Counted from the stretch's first letter, positions 27,969 through 36,657 are shown. The stretch: 64,000 bases of DNA from Paraburkholderia bryophila (GCF_003269035.1 NZ_QLTK01000004.1:186001-250000), one strand, 5' to 3'. Numbers and translations are program-made. Notes: generated from the letters alone by a model not told the origin.

Positions 27969-28604
27969 CTAATTCGACTTGGATTCAGAATCCGCAGCAT
28001 CTTCCTCTTGTTGCTTATCGCCTGACTTCTCTCGGTCCGGGGAATCCTTGTCGCCTGGTTTTTCCTTGTCGCTCGATCCAGCCCCTCCCTCCGCGTCTTT
28101 CTCAGCATGGTGTTTACCGAGTAGGAAGGACCGCAAAACCGTTACGAGCAAGGTACCAGCGACCACACATCCAATCGTGGTGGCCTTGAGGTACGCGCAA
28201 GCGAGCACGACGAGTAAGCCGCCACCAACAAGCCAGAACGCACTTCGCTGGCTACGGTGGTCGCGCTTCACTTCCGCATCGAGCTTTTTGTTTTGCAGAT
28301 CAACGAACGACCGGTCCATGGACCTGCTGTGCTCCAAATTCGCTACATACTGCTCGAAGATCAACTTCGAGGCGCCTGGATACGTTTTTTCGTATCGCTC
28401 CAAGTGCTCCGGATGGGGCGTCGGCCCTGAGAAGGCCTCCGTCCGCATTACGATACGCTCGACGACTGCCTCAATTTGCTGTTCATCGACAACGTGGAAT
28501 TTGCCGTCCAGCTTGCTCGGATCCGCAGCGTAGCTAACCGCTGACCCCTTGGCGTCAGCGGTTTCGTGCGACGATTGCTTTTCGATGGGTGGATCCGAAC
28601 TCAT
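27969..28604 (-). CDS. DUF2335 family membrane protein
   Basis: 211 residues. The N-terminal 90 are soluble and acidic. PHPEHLERYEKTYPGASKLIFEQYVANLEHSRSMD is the signature of DUF2335 (P-x-P-x-x-L-x-x-Y-x-x-x-x-P-G, then a helix with E-Q-x-H-R). Two adjacent membrane spans follow (FWLVGGGLLVVLACAYL and TIGCVVAGTLLVTVLRS). The last 45 residues are a highly charged Lys/Asp/Glu/Ser tail (SSDKEKPGDKDSPDREKSGD). The function is unknown; DUF2335 proteins occur in phages and islands. It ends at a clean terminator. Confidence 0.8.
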   Translation of the reverse strand: MSSDPPIEKQSSHETADAKGSAVSYAADPSKLDGKFHVVDEQQIEAVVERIVMRTEAFSGPTPHPEHLERYEKTYPGASKLIFEQYVANLEHSRSMDRSFVDLQNKKLDAEVKRDHRSQRSAFWLVGGGLLVVLACAYLKATTIGCVVAGTLLVTVLRSFLLGKHHAEKDAEGGAGSSDKEKPGDKDSPDREKSGDKQQEEDAADSESKSN

Positions 28605-28779
28605 TTATGGTTTTTTTCAGTTGTTCGTTGCTGCGCGTCCATGCTTCGTCAGACCTGACCTTCGGCGATTTTGCCGCAGGGCGTAGAATTCTGTAGCTAC
28701 TTGAAGGCGCCAGATCCAAGACGTCGGGCAATGCATCGAGCGTCAACCAGAGTCCACGCTCTATGTTGATTTTCATCAT
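28555..28779 (-). CDS. Small hypothetical protein upstream of DUF2335
   Basis: 74 residues (MMKINIERGLWLTLDALPDVLDLAPSSSYRIL...), with GGAGAG six bases before the first ATG. It overlaps the next gene by 50 bp, so both are probably co-transcribed. The overlap is longer than usual for coupled genes, which lowers confidence. No domain was recognised. Confidence 0.45.
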   Translation of the reverse strand: MMKINIERGLWLTLDALPDVLDLAPSSSYRILRPAAKSPKVRSDEAWTRSNEQLKKTINEFGSTHRKAIVARNR

Positions 28780-29353
28780 GCTCTCCGTGCCGCGCCTTAC
28801 GGTAGCGGCTTGTGTAGGTGGCGGTTACGTCATGTGTTTGACGGCAAAACCTCAGAAAAGTTGAGGCTTAACTTAGTCACACATGTAAGTATTCTACCGT
28901 TTTAGTTGACGTTTTGTGCATCCGCCAAATCTTTCGTCAAAAATTGCGACGCCCGTTTTTGTTTCTGAAAACGGATCGCAAGCTTCGATGCTAAGACACT
29001 AAGTGGTAGTTTCGCTGTGAAATTCAAGACGAACAGTGCTCCGCCGCGCGCAACTTAGAAGTAGCTGCCAAGTGCAATCAATTGCAGTGTGCCCCCGGGT
29101 GATGGAGCACTAATTTCTGTGAGAACGACAAAAAGTGCCCGGCGACAACAGCATCCGGCCCGCATCATGGGTTGCTCCTCCGACCAGTCGCATCGGCGCC
29201 AGCGAAACTATGCGGCAGTGTTTCGGTGTCGCCTCGCGCGCAATGCAGGAATCGCACCCGCATTTCCTCTGGGGACGGATTTTAGGGGCATTGGTGGGGG
29301 CATAAAAATAGCAAAAATTGCCGCAATCCGCTGTCAGCCTTGACGTATGAATT
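28780..29353. other. AT-rich non-coding region at the right end of the element
   Basis: 574 bp without a supported gene, richer in A/T than the surroundings. It contains short dyads such as CCTCA...TGAGG near 28850 and CGTTTT...AAAACG near 28952, and must carry the promoter for the minus-strand genes at 28779. No iteron array was found, but it is the best place for an origin or excision-factor binding sites of the element. Confidence 0.4.
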
Positions 29354-29462
29354 CTGTCAGGGGACCACCCAGCGTCCCAGTCTCTCCCGGATTTGCCACA
29401 AAAGCCCCGTAAGCCTTGCGCTGCGGGGTTTTTTTGTTGCCACTATTGCCCAAAGTTGCCCA
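29354..29462 (+). repeat. Right attachment-site repeat (attR) with duplicated terminator
   Basis: The right copy of the att repeat. It starts CTGTCAGGGG-ACCA (one G fewer than at the left), shares AGCGTCCCAG, and has a 29-base block identical to the left (29400-29428). That block forms the same terminator hairpin, with GGGGTTTTTTT at its end. About 80% of positions agree overall by eye. Chromosomal sequence resumes after it. Confidence 0.85.
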
Positions 29463-29643
29463 ACCCAGGCAAGACGCTCCGAGGGTACCGCCGAAGACCT
29501 CGCCGAACACGCCAACAAAACACCGCCGCCTCAAACCCGTCGTCAGAAAAACAGCAATTGTCCAAATCGCGGCGGTTCGAGCGTCATTGGTCAGGTGGAG
29601 CAATGTGCCCGCCGACAACCCAACCCATGACGGAGAATTCCAG

Positions 29644-29997
29644 ATGCAATACATGCTGATGCTCTATGCGAATGAAGGCGGCTGGACCAGCCTGACGAAG
29701 ACCGAGCAGGAACAGGGCGTGGCGGCTTATGCCGCGTACACGGAGGCGTTGAAGAAAGCGGGTGCGCTCGTGGCCGGCGGGCGTCTGCAGCCGACCGCGA
29801 CGGCGACGACCGTCCGTATCGCGGACGGCAAGTCGCAGGTGCTCGACGGCCCCTACGTAGAGTCGAAAGAGCAGTTGGGCGGCTACTACCTGATCGACGT
29901 GCCTAATCTCGACGCCGCCCTCTCGTGGGCGTCCCGCTGCCCGACCGCGAGTCACGGCGTGGTCGAGGTGCGGCCGCTCTGGCACGCCGCGGGCTAA
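29644..29997 (+). CDS. YciI/DGPF-domain protein
   Basis: 117 residues with the DGPF-domain pattern: MQYMLMLYANEGGW, then AYTEALKKAGALVAGGRLQPT and the signature VLDGPYVESKEQLGGYYLIDVPNLDAALSWASRCP, ending VEVRPLW. The His/Asp pairs of YciI enzymes are partly present. This family, when directly upstream of an ECF42 sigma factor as here (39 bp away), is a recognised genomic partner of that sigma group. A catalytic role is unproven. GGAG at 29632-29635 fixes the start; a longer frame upstream reads through the att repeat and is not coding. Confidence 0.88.
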   Translation: MQYMLMLYANEGGWTSLTKTEQEQGVAAYAAYTEALKKAGALVAGGRLQPTATATTVRIADGKSQVLDGPYVESKEQLGGYYLIDVPNLDAALSWASRCPTASHGVVEVRPLWHAAG

Positions 29998-30036
29998 GCC
30001 GTGTCATGAACCGCGTCGCAGGCGAGGTGTGAACGC

Positions 30037-31287
30037 ATGAATTTGCCCGACGACGCCATGAACGCGCGCGACACCGCGGACGCTGTCGCGCGCCGCAGCT
30101 TCGGCAAGCTCGTCGCCTTTCTCGCGGCACGTACGCGGGATGTGGCGGCGGCCGAAGATGCGCTATCCGAGGCGTTTGCCTCGGCGCTGGCCACCTGGCC
30201 GCACAACGGTTGTCCGTCGAACCCGGAAGCGTGGCTTCTTACCGTCGCGCGCCGCAAGATGATCGACCTCACCAGGCGCCGCCGCACCGGCAAGGCGGCC
30301 GCCGTGCAATGGCTGCTACTCGGGCCGGCGTTCGACGAAAGCGTGGCGGACGCCGGCATCCCCGACGATCGTCTGCCACTGATGTTCGCCTGCACGCATC
30401 CGGCGATCGAGGCGGCCATCCGCGCGCCACTGATGCTGCAAGTGGTCCTCGGGCTCGACGCGAAGATGATCGCATCGGCGTTTCTCATGTCGCCGGCCGC
30501 CATGGGCAAGCGTCTCGTGCGAGCCAAAAACAAAATCCGCGAAGCTGGCATTGCGTTCAACGTCCCCGAGCGCGAAGAACTTGCCGGCCGGCTCGGCGCC
30601 GTGCTGGACGCCATCTATGCCGCCTTCACGGAGGGCTGGACGGATCCCGGCGGCACCGACGTCGCACGCCGCGATCTCACGGAAGAAGCGTTGTTTCTGG
30701 CGCGGCTCGTGGCCGGACTGCTGCCGCGGGAACCGGAAGCGCTGGGCCTGCTCGCCTTCATGCTGCATGCACAGGCAAGGCGTCGCGCGCGACGCAGCGC
30801 GGACAGCGAATACGTGCCGCTTGCCGAGCAGAACCCGGCACGGTGGGACTGGCCGATGATCGACGAGGCCGAAGCGCTGCTGCGGCACGCGAGCGCGCTC
30901 GGTTCGATCGGGCGGTATCAGCTCGAAGGGGCGCTGCAGTCGGCGCATGTTCATCGGCGCCGTACCGGACACGCCGACTGGGCCGCGGTGGTGCAGCTTT
31001 ACGAGGCACTCGCGCGGCTCACCGGATCCCCGGTGGTCGCGATCAACCGGGCACTCGCCGTCGCGGAGTTGCAGGACGCGAACGCCGGCCTGAGCGCCCT
31101 GCCCCAGGTGGCCACCGACGCCCGGCTCGCGCAATATCAGCCGTACTGGGCGGCACGTGCGGAGTTGCTCGCGCGGACCGGCGCGCATCGCGAAGCGCGC
31201 GAGGCCTACGACATGGCGATCGGCCTCGAGCGCGACCCCGCGGTCCGGCGCTTCCTGCAGCGGCGCCAGGCCGGCTTGGCAAACTGA
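30037..31287 (+). CDS. ECF42-group RNA polymerase sigma factor with C-terminal extension
   Basis: 416 residues. The sigma2 region is at 18-85 (FGKLVAFLAARTRDVAAAEDALSEAFASAL, PEAWLLTVARRKMIDLTRRR) and sigma4 at about 120-180 (VLGLDAKMIASAFLMSPAAMGKRLVRAKNKIR). A large C-terminal domain with TPR-like helices (AWxxVxxLYEALxxLTGSPVVAINRALAVAE) replaces a short tail; this is the hallmark of ECF42, in which the extension controls activity in place of a classical anti-sigma factor. The neighbouring YciI/DGPF gene is typically co-regulated. The ATG at 30037 was chosen for its position 39 bp after the stop of that gene. Confidence 0.9.
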   Translation: MNLPDDAMNARDTADAVARRSFGKLVAFLAARTRDVAAAEDALSEAFASALATWPHNGCPSNPEAWLLTVARRKMIDLTRRRRTGKAAAVQWLLLGPAFDESVADAGIPDDRLPLMFACTHPAIEAAIRAPLMLQVVLGLDAKMIASAFLMSPAAMGKRLVRAKNKIREAGIAFNVPEREELAGRLGAVLDAIYAAFTEGWTDPGGTDVARRDLTEEALFLARLVAGLLPREPEALGLLAFMLHAQARRRARRSADSEYVPLAEQNPARWDWPMIDEAEALLRHASALGSIGRYQLEGALQSAHVHRRRTGHADWAAVVQLYEALARLTGSPVVAINRALAVAELQDANAGLSALPQVATDARLAQYQPYWAARAELLARTGAHREAREAYDMAIGLERDPAVRRFLQRRQAGLAN

Positions 31288-31385
31288 TCGTCTATCGGCG
31301 CGATGCGCCGCACGTCCCCCGGCCCAAAGAAAAATGCGTTCAACTCACTGACGTGATCGAACCCAGCGGCGCAGGCTCCTCTCCC

Positions 31386-32225
31386 TCACTGGCGCGCAAC
31401 GGGTGTGAACCCATAGCGCGTCAGGACGTCCTGCGCGGCGGGACTCATCAGATACAGCGCAAGACGATACGCGGCATCGCGCGAGGCGGCGTTCTGCCGC
31501 GACTCGAGAACAGTCATGCCGTAGTCGGCGGCAATAGCTAGCTCCGCCGGCAGTTCGACCTGTGTCAGGGTCGTGTCGGGCGTCGGTTCATGCGAGCTGC
31601 AATAGCCGATGAATACATCGATGCGTCGCGTCGTCATGAAGTACTTGCCCGGATCCTGGCCGGCCGGCACCTGAGGGGCGACGGCGCCACCCACCAGTTG
31701 CTGCGCCTTCGCTTCGAGTGTCTGGGTCGCGCCGGGGCGAACAGTGCCGGCCTTGGCGAACAACGCCCACGCATAATCGCCGCCCGGATCCGACTTCGGC
31801 GTCGACGTGCCGATCCTGACGTTCGGATCGAGCAGCTTGTCGAGCAGATTGCCGGTGGTCAGGCCGACGTCAGGGCGCGCCTCCACGCACAGCCGGTTTC
31901 TCGCGAAGACGACCGTGGGCGCCGCCTTACCTTCAGCAGTGAGCCGTTGCGGATGCGCCATGTTCGCGGAAACGAAAAGGTCCGCCTTGGCCGAGTGCTC
32001 GATCTTGTCGAGCAGCATGCCGGCCGGCCCGCTGACGAGTTCGATCGGCTGACCGGTCTCGCTCGTATATTGGCGCGTGATCGCGCCGAGCGCGCCGCTC
32101 ATGCTACCGGCCGTATAGATGGTGAGCGGCGCCGCGGGAGTCTGCTGCGCCATGGCGAGGCCGGCGCTGATGGCCAGAACGGAGGACAGCAGCGTGCGAA
32201 GCAGAATGGATTGCGGTTTTGTCAT
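31386..32225 (-). CDS. ModA-like periplasmic molybdate/tungstate-type binding protein
   Basis: 279 residues with a signal peptide ending AMAQQ (about residue 26). LTIYTAGSMSGALGAITRQYTSETG opens the solute-binding fold of ModA/WtpA-type oxyanion receptors, followed by SGPAGMLLDKIEHSAKADLFVSANMAHP (the S-G-x-x-G and ADLFVSA motifs) and IGTSTPKSDPGGDYAWALFAKAG. It ends two bases from the start of the TonB-dependent receptor gene, on the same strand, so the two form an operon in which the receptor is first. No ModB or ModC gene is present. It would capture an oxyanion or metal chelate after outer-membrane uptake. Confidence 0.83.
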   Translation of the reverse strand: MTKPQSILLRTLLSSVLAISAGLAMAQQTPAAPLTIYTAGSMSGALGAITRQYTSETGQPIELVSGPAGMLLDKIEHSAKADLFVSANMAHPQRLTAEGKAAPTVVFARNRLCVEARPDVGLTTGNLLDKLLDPNVRIGTSTPKSDPGGDYAWALFAKAGTVRPGATQTLEAKAQQLVGGAVAPQVPAGQDPGKYFMTTRRIDVFIGYCSSHEPTPDTTLTQVELPAELAIAADYGMTVLESRQNAASRDAAYRLALYLMSPAAQDVLTRYGFTPVARQ

Positions 32226-32227
32226 GT

Positions 32228-34357
32228 TTAAAGGTCGATCTGGATTGACGCGCGAACGGTGCGCGGGGCGCCCAAGGTGGCGGTGCCGCTGTCGGTGCCG
32301 GAATAGCCGCTCTGACCGGCCGGCGTGATGTTGGCCCAGTAGTGCCGGTTGGCGACGTTGTCGACGCCGAGGCGCAGCGTCACGGCTTTGGCCGCGATTT
32401 TGGTGCGGTACCGTGCGCCGAGATTGAAGATCGTGTAGCCGTCGACGTAATCGCTGTTCGAATAGTTGGCGGCACGACGGCTCGCATAATTCATGTCGAC
32501 GTTCAAGCCGAGGCCGGCCACCGTGGGCACCGAATAATCCACCAGGGCGTCGAATACCACGCGCGACAGGCCGAGAATCTGCGTGTTGTTAGTGGCGGCG
32601 ACACCGGTGTCGTGCAGACGCGGATCGAGCAGCGAAAGTCCGGTATAGATGTTGAGATCGCGGGTCACGGCACCCGTCGCGGTCAGTTCGATCCCACGGT
32701 TGACCTGCTGGCCTCCCTCGGCGAAAACGTTGCTCGATTCCACCAGCGCATACGGCCGTTCGATGCGATACAGCGCGGCGCCGAGCGTCGCGCCCGCCAT
32801 GTCGACCTTGTAGCCGAGCTCCCATTCCCTGCTTCGGTACGGCGCGAGGGAATTGCCCGCGTTGAGCGTGCCCGACGGTGCGATATCGCCTTGCTGCAGG
32901 CTGTCCGCGTACGTGAGGTAGGCGGTCATGTTGTCCTGCGGTTTGTACATCAGGCTCACCGTCGGACTGACGCCGTCGGCGGAATATCTGCTCGTGATCG
33001 TCCCTTTCGCGTTGTAGTTCTCGGCATGAATCCAGCTTTGGCTGGCCGCCAGCAGCATCGACCAGTGCCGGTCGAAACCGATCGTATCGCCCACGTTGAT
33101 GGATTGCTGGAACGTGCTGACGGAGCGGTAGCGATCCGAGAAATCGGGCAACGCAGGCTGGGCGAAACTAGCCGGATTGCTGAGGTTTCCGGTGCCGAGC
33201 GTGATGGCGCCCGTTTGATAAGGCGTGTACCGATTCCAGTAAAAGCCCGTGGTGGAGACGAACACGTCGTGGGTCAGACCGGCTAGCACCACGTGGCCGT
33301 TCAGCGCGATCGTATTGCTGATCACCTGATCGAGACTGTACGTGGTCGTCGCCGTCGTTTCGGTGTACGCGCCTTTGTTGTTCGTGAGCGTGAGCGTCGG
33401 CACAGTCGACGCGCGGTCGCTCGTTTCGCGCTGCACGCCGGCGCTCAGGTGCCAGTCCGGATTGAAGTCGTGCTTCAGCGTGGCGCTCATCATGTTCGTG
33501 ACGTTGTCGTCGCCGGCCCATGACTGCCCGTAGCCGACCGTCGCCGGGTTCGGCGCGGCGGGCAGCAGCACGTTCTTTGCCAGGGCGAAGGTCCCGGGGA
33601 AGCCGGTGTCCAGGTAATGGTACGTGCTGAAGTTGGTTTCGAGCCGGGTGTCCGGCGTGAAGTGGATATCGAAGGCAAGGCTCGCCAGGTCCCGGCGCAG
33701 GCGGCTATCCGAAACGTACCCCTCGCCATTCTGGTTGAGCAGGTTGAGACGGTAGCCGAAACGATCGTCGTTGCCGAAGTGCCCGCTGAGATCCGCGCGC
33801 TCGGTGAACAACGCGTTCGACTCGTAGCCGAACGTGAATTCGCGCAGCGGCTGGTCGGTCGGCCGCTTGAGCACGTAGTTGAACGTGCCGGCCGGGCTGG
33901 CCGGTCCGTAGAGTGCCCCAGCGAGGCCGTTCAGCACCTGGATGCTGTCGAACTGCTCGATCGGGTAATCGGTCGTCGCGGCGATGTTCATGCCGTCGAC
34001 GCGCGTGTTCTGCACCACGCCGGCCTGCATACCACGTGTTTGCGGCCGGATATTCAACCCCTGCACCGAGGGGATGAAACTGAACGCCTCCTGCACACTG
34101 CGCAGTTGCTGATTCTCAGCCAGCGACTTTGGAATGACGTTGACCGAGTACGGCGTGTCGAGCAGATTCTTCTTGCCCAGCGGCCCGACTACCGCCTGGT
34201 CGACCTGATACGAAGGGTAAGGGGTGGGCTTGATGCCGGTGACGACGATCGGGGTCAGTTGAGCGTCGGAATCCTGCGCATGGGCCGGGACGGTCGCGGC
34301 GACGCCTGCGGAGACGACTGCAAGCATGCGTAGGGTGCAGCGGGAGGGTAATGTCAT
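32228..34357 (-). CDS. TonB-dependent outer-membrane receptor
   Basis: 709 residues. A signal peptide ends near residue 27 (VPAHAQDSDAQ). QLTPIVVTGIKPTPYPSYQVDQAVVGPLGKKNLLDTPYSVNVIPKSLAENQ is the TonB-box/plug beginning typical of the siderophore-receptor class, followed by GLNIRPQTRGMQAGVVQNTRVDGMN. The 22-strand barrel ends TLGAPRTVRASIQIDL, with the aromatic-free but correctly placed C-terminal strand. It would bring in an iron or oxyanion chelate using TonB. Paired with a ModA-like binding protein and preceded by a palindromic operator (34372-34410), which suggests molybdate or tungstate rather than iron; the substrate is inference. Confidence 0.88.
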   Translation of the reverse strand: MTLPSRCTLRMLAVVSAGVAATVPAHAQDSDAQLTPIVVTGIKPTPYPSYQVDQAVVGPLGKKNLLDTPYSVNVIPKSLAENQQLRSVQEAFSFIPSVQGLNIRPQTRGMQAGVVQNTRVDGMNIAATTDYPIEQFDSIQVLNGLAGALYGPASPAGTFNYVLKRPTDQPLREFTFGYESNALFTERADLSGHFGNDDRFGYRLNLLNQNGEGYVSDSRLRRDLASLAFDIHFTPDTRLETNFSTYHYLDTGFPGTFALAKNVLLPAAPNPATVGYGQSWAGDDNVTNMMSATLKHDFNPDWHLSAGVQRETSDRASTVPTLTLTNNKGAYTETTATTTYSLDQVISNTIALNGHVVLAGLTHDVFVSTTGFYWNRYTPYQTGAITLGTGNLSNPASFAQPALPDFSDRYRSVSTFQQSINVGDTIGFDRHWSMLLAASQSWIHAENYNAKGTITSRYSADGVSPTVSLMYKPQDNMTAYLTYADSLQQGDIAPSGTLNAGNSLAPYRSREWELGYKVDMAGATLGAALYRIERPYALVESSNVFAEGGQQVNRGIELTATGAVTRDLNIYTGLSLLDPRLHDTGVAATNNTQILGLSRVVFDALVDYSVPTVAGLGLNVDMNYASRRAANYSNSDYVDGYTIFNLGARYRTKIAAKAVTLRLGVDNVANRHYWANITPAGQSGYSGTDSGTATLGAPRTVRASIQIDL

Positions 34358-34371
34358 CGAAATTGCCGTTA

Positions 34372-34410
34372 CGAAGTATTGCGGTTCGCAATATTTCGCG
34401 AAATATAACG
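34372..34410. promoter_or_regulatory. Triple half-site operator upstream of the TonB receptor operon
   Basis: Three related 12-mers follow each other: CGAAGTATTGCG (34372-34383), CGCAATATTTCG (34387-34398) and CGAAATATAACG (34399-34410). The last two form the perfect 16-bp palindrome ATATTTCGCGAAATAT (34391-34406). The site is 15-50 bp before the receptor start. Its CG-TATAT character resembles ModE operators; the binding protein is unknown. Confidence 0.6.
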
Positions 34411-34584
34411 GCGGCCGCGCGTTCTAGTAAGGGCTCTGGCGCAAATAGTTGAAATAGCATAAAAATTCAGCGACTACGATGGCCTGGTTGATCTGCAGAA
34501 GATCTGGCCTGTAGCTGGTCGAGCGAAGGAAGCCTCTGCCGCGCGACTGCTACTATCCGCAACACTTGGCTCGAGACGAACTGG

Positions 34585-34809
34585 ATGGAACTCTGGATTC
34601 AACCCTGCGCCGCATGCGCGAACCTGCACGGTCAACCGTCGCTTGCCGATCCGCACGATGCATTGCTGCTCGACAGTGTCGACTGGAAGGAAGGTCAGCG
34701 CGCGGCGGAAACGTACACGTGCGCGCAATGTAGTGGCGTGCTGAGCCGCGTGCTATCGGGCAAGCCCGCACGGCAGCTTTGGACCTTGATGAACGCGGGG
34801 CAGCATTGA
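34585..34809 (+). CDS. Small protein with two CxxC pairs
   Basis: 74 residues. CAAC at residues 8-11 and CAQC at residues 46-49 could form one zinc site, as in small zinc-ribbon proteins. The rest (DPHDALLLDSVDWKEGQRAAETY, SGKPARQLWTLMNAGQ) is not recognised. It lies in a 460-bp gap between two minus-strand genes and converges on the diguanylate cyclase. There is only a weak ribosome-binding site. Confidence 0.5.
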   Translation: MELWIQPCAACANLHGQPSLADPHDALLLDSVDWKEGQRAAETYTCAQCSGVLSRVLSGKPARQLWTLMNAGQH

Positions 34810-34821
34810 GCGCGGCGGGGG

Positions 34822-36369
34822 CTAATCGTTCGCGGTTGGGCTTGAAATCCCCCGGGCGGCGAGTACCCGATTGCGTCCACTCGTCTTTGCTTCATACAGC
34901 GCCTTGTCCGCAACGAGGATCAGCTCGGTAGGCTCGCTCGCGCCCCGAGTCGGGACTCGCGCGGCCACCCCTGCGCTGATCGTGACAAAACCCGTGGGGC
35001 CGCCCGCATGTTCGATTTCCAGATCACGAATCGCGCCGCGGATTTTGTCCGCGATCGCGACGGCATGCGTCACGTCCGTGTTCGGCAGAAGCACCGCGAT
35101 CTCCTCCCCGCCATAGCGGGCGGCAAGATCGCCAGGACGCCGGGCCGTCAGATCCCGGATGACACGACTGATCGTTCGCAGACATTCATCGCCGGCAGCG
35201 TGTCCGTAGATGTCGTTGTATTGCTTGAAGCAATCGACATCCATCATGATCAGTGCCAGCGCGCTCGCATGACGCGTGGCGCGGCTGAATTCGTTCTGCA
35301 GCGACACGTCGAACTGACGGCGGTTCGCCAGCCCCGTCAGGCCGTCCTGCATCGCGAGTCGTTCAAGAGTCTGATTCAGCTTTTCGAGCGAAGCGTGTGT
35401 CCTGGTCAGTTCCGCTTCGGCCTGGGTTCGTAGTTCGATTTGCCGGATCAGGTGCCAACCGAACAGTCCCACCACGAAGACAAGACACAGCACGCCGGCG
35501 GAATGCCAAAGCGTGTCGCGCCACCATTCATGCAAGATCTCGTCTTTGGATAAGGCTGCGGCCACGAAGACCGGATAGTGCTGAAGACCGCGATAACTAT
35601 TGAGCCGCGTGATGCCATCCTGCGCCGACTTGATGAAAGACGTCCCCACCGGTCCGTGCGCCTTGTAGGAGTTGTATAGCGCGGTTCCACGCATGCTTTT
35701 GCCAATCAGGTTGGCATCGAACGGGCGGCGAATGAGCATCTCGCCGCTATTCAATACGAGGGCAACGGCCCCGGCGTTGCCGATCTGAAGACTGTCGTAG
35801 AACGTCTTGAAGAAATCGATATCCACGGTCGCCAACACGACGCCGTCAAAGCTACCGTCCGGCTTGTTGATTCTCCTTGAAACGGGAATGACCCACTTGC
35901 CGCTCGATCTGCTGATGACCGGGACGCCAATGTGCGGCCCCGTATCAGTGGAATGTTGATGAAAGATAAAATATTCGCGATCCGCGTTATTGAATCGATC
36001 GAGTGGCGTCGACGTCGAATTGACGATCCAGGCGCCCTTTTCGTCATAGACGAACAGACCGGCGAGCTGGGGCAGCTCCTGCCGGCGCATCACCAGAATG
36101 TCGTGCAGTCGCTGAAGCGCGGCCGGGCTGGTGCCGTCGTGCTCTACCCGCTCGACGATGCCCAACAACGCCGTATCCGCTTCCTTGAAGGTGTCGTCGG
36201 CCTGCTGAGCCATACCCCGTGAGAGATTCGAGGTAGCGACATCCATTTCGCCCAATTGGACCGACCGCGCATTCCAGCTCCGCCAACCATCGAGCACTAC
36301 GAGGGACAGACAGACAACCGCCACGAAAGCGATCGCCCGCCAGATGATGGACGGTCGATTCAGAATCAA
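34822..36369 (-). CDS. Membrane diguanylate cyclase with Cache sensor
   Basis: 515 residues. One membrane helix at 11-28, a periplasmic dCache-type sensor (about 30-290, with the W-I-V-N-S-x-x-x-P and Y-F-x-x-H-x segments), a second helix near 295-315, and a GGDEF domain from about 350. The active-site motif is RYGGEEIAVLLPN (near 418), with Glu replacing the first Asp and Ile the last Phe. A complete RxxD I-site (RPGD) lies five residues before it, so product inhibition is likely. It makes cyclic di-GMP in response to an extracellular ligand. Monocistronic. Confidence 0.9.
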   Translation of the reverse strand: MILNRPSIIWRAIAFVAVVCLSLVVLDGWRSWNARSVQLGEMDVATSNLSRGMAQQADDTFKEADTALLGIVERVEHDGTSPAALQRLHDILVMRRQELPQLAGLFVYDEKGAWIVNSTSTPLDRFNNADREYFIFHQHSTDTGPHIGVPVISRSSGKWVIPVSRRINKPDGSFDGVVLATVDIDFFKTFYDSLQIGNAGAVALVLNSGEMLIRRPFDANLIGKSMRGTALYNSYKAHGPVGTSFIKSAQDGITRLNSYRGLQHYPVFVAAALSKDEILHEWWRDTLWHSAGVLCLVFVVGLFGWHLIRQIELRTQAEAELTRTHASLEKLNQTLERLAMQDGLTGLANRRQFDVSLQNEFSRATRHASALALIMMDVDCFKQYNDIYGHAAGDECLRTISRVIRDLTARRPGDLAARYGGEEIAVLLPNTDVTHAVAIADKIRGAIRDLEIEHAGGPTGFVTISAGVAARVPTRGASEPTELILVADKALYEAKTSGRNRVLAARGISSPTAND

Positions 36370-36546
36370 ACTAGTCTCCGCAGACAGCTTGTCAACAATT
36401 GGCGACGCCGGGGGTCAAGCAGAAACAGACACTCCCGCCGCTAACCTAGGGAGAGTATATCGACAACTCTGTGCATATCTTCGGTCGGGGTCTGCTGTAT
36501 CAGTAACTGAGATTCTCCGGGGACGCACCGACCCGCCGAAACACGT

Positions 36547-36577
36547 CATAACCTGTGCACATCGTGCACAGGTTATG
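36547..36577. promoter_or_regulatory. Perfect 14-bp inverted repeat upstream of the cysteine hydrolase
   Basis: CATAACCTGTGCAC (36547-36560) and GTGCACAGGTTATG (36564-36577) are exact inverse complements separated by ATC. There is no T tract, so it is not a standard terminator. It lies 80 bp before the hydrolase start, where an operator would be expected. Confidence 0.65.
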
Positions 36578-36657
36578 TCCCGCGCGCAGCGTTGTTGCCC
36601 AGCGTGGCGAACCCTAGACTGAATTCCTTTCCAAGCACGTCCTCGAAAGGAATCGTC

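Noticed and set aside
29354..29380. A second tRNA gene at the right end of the element
   Set aside because: Only the last bases of a tRNA-like 3' end are present; no anticodon or D arm, so it is an att remnant.
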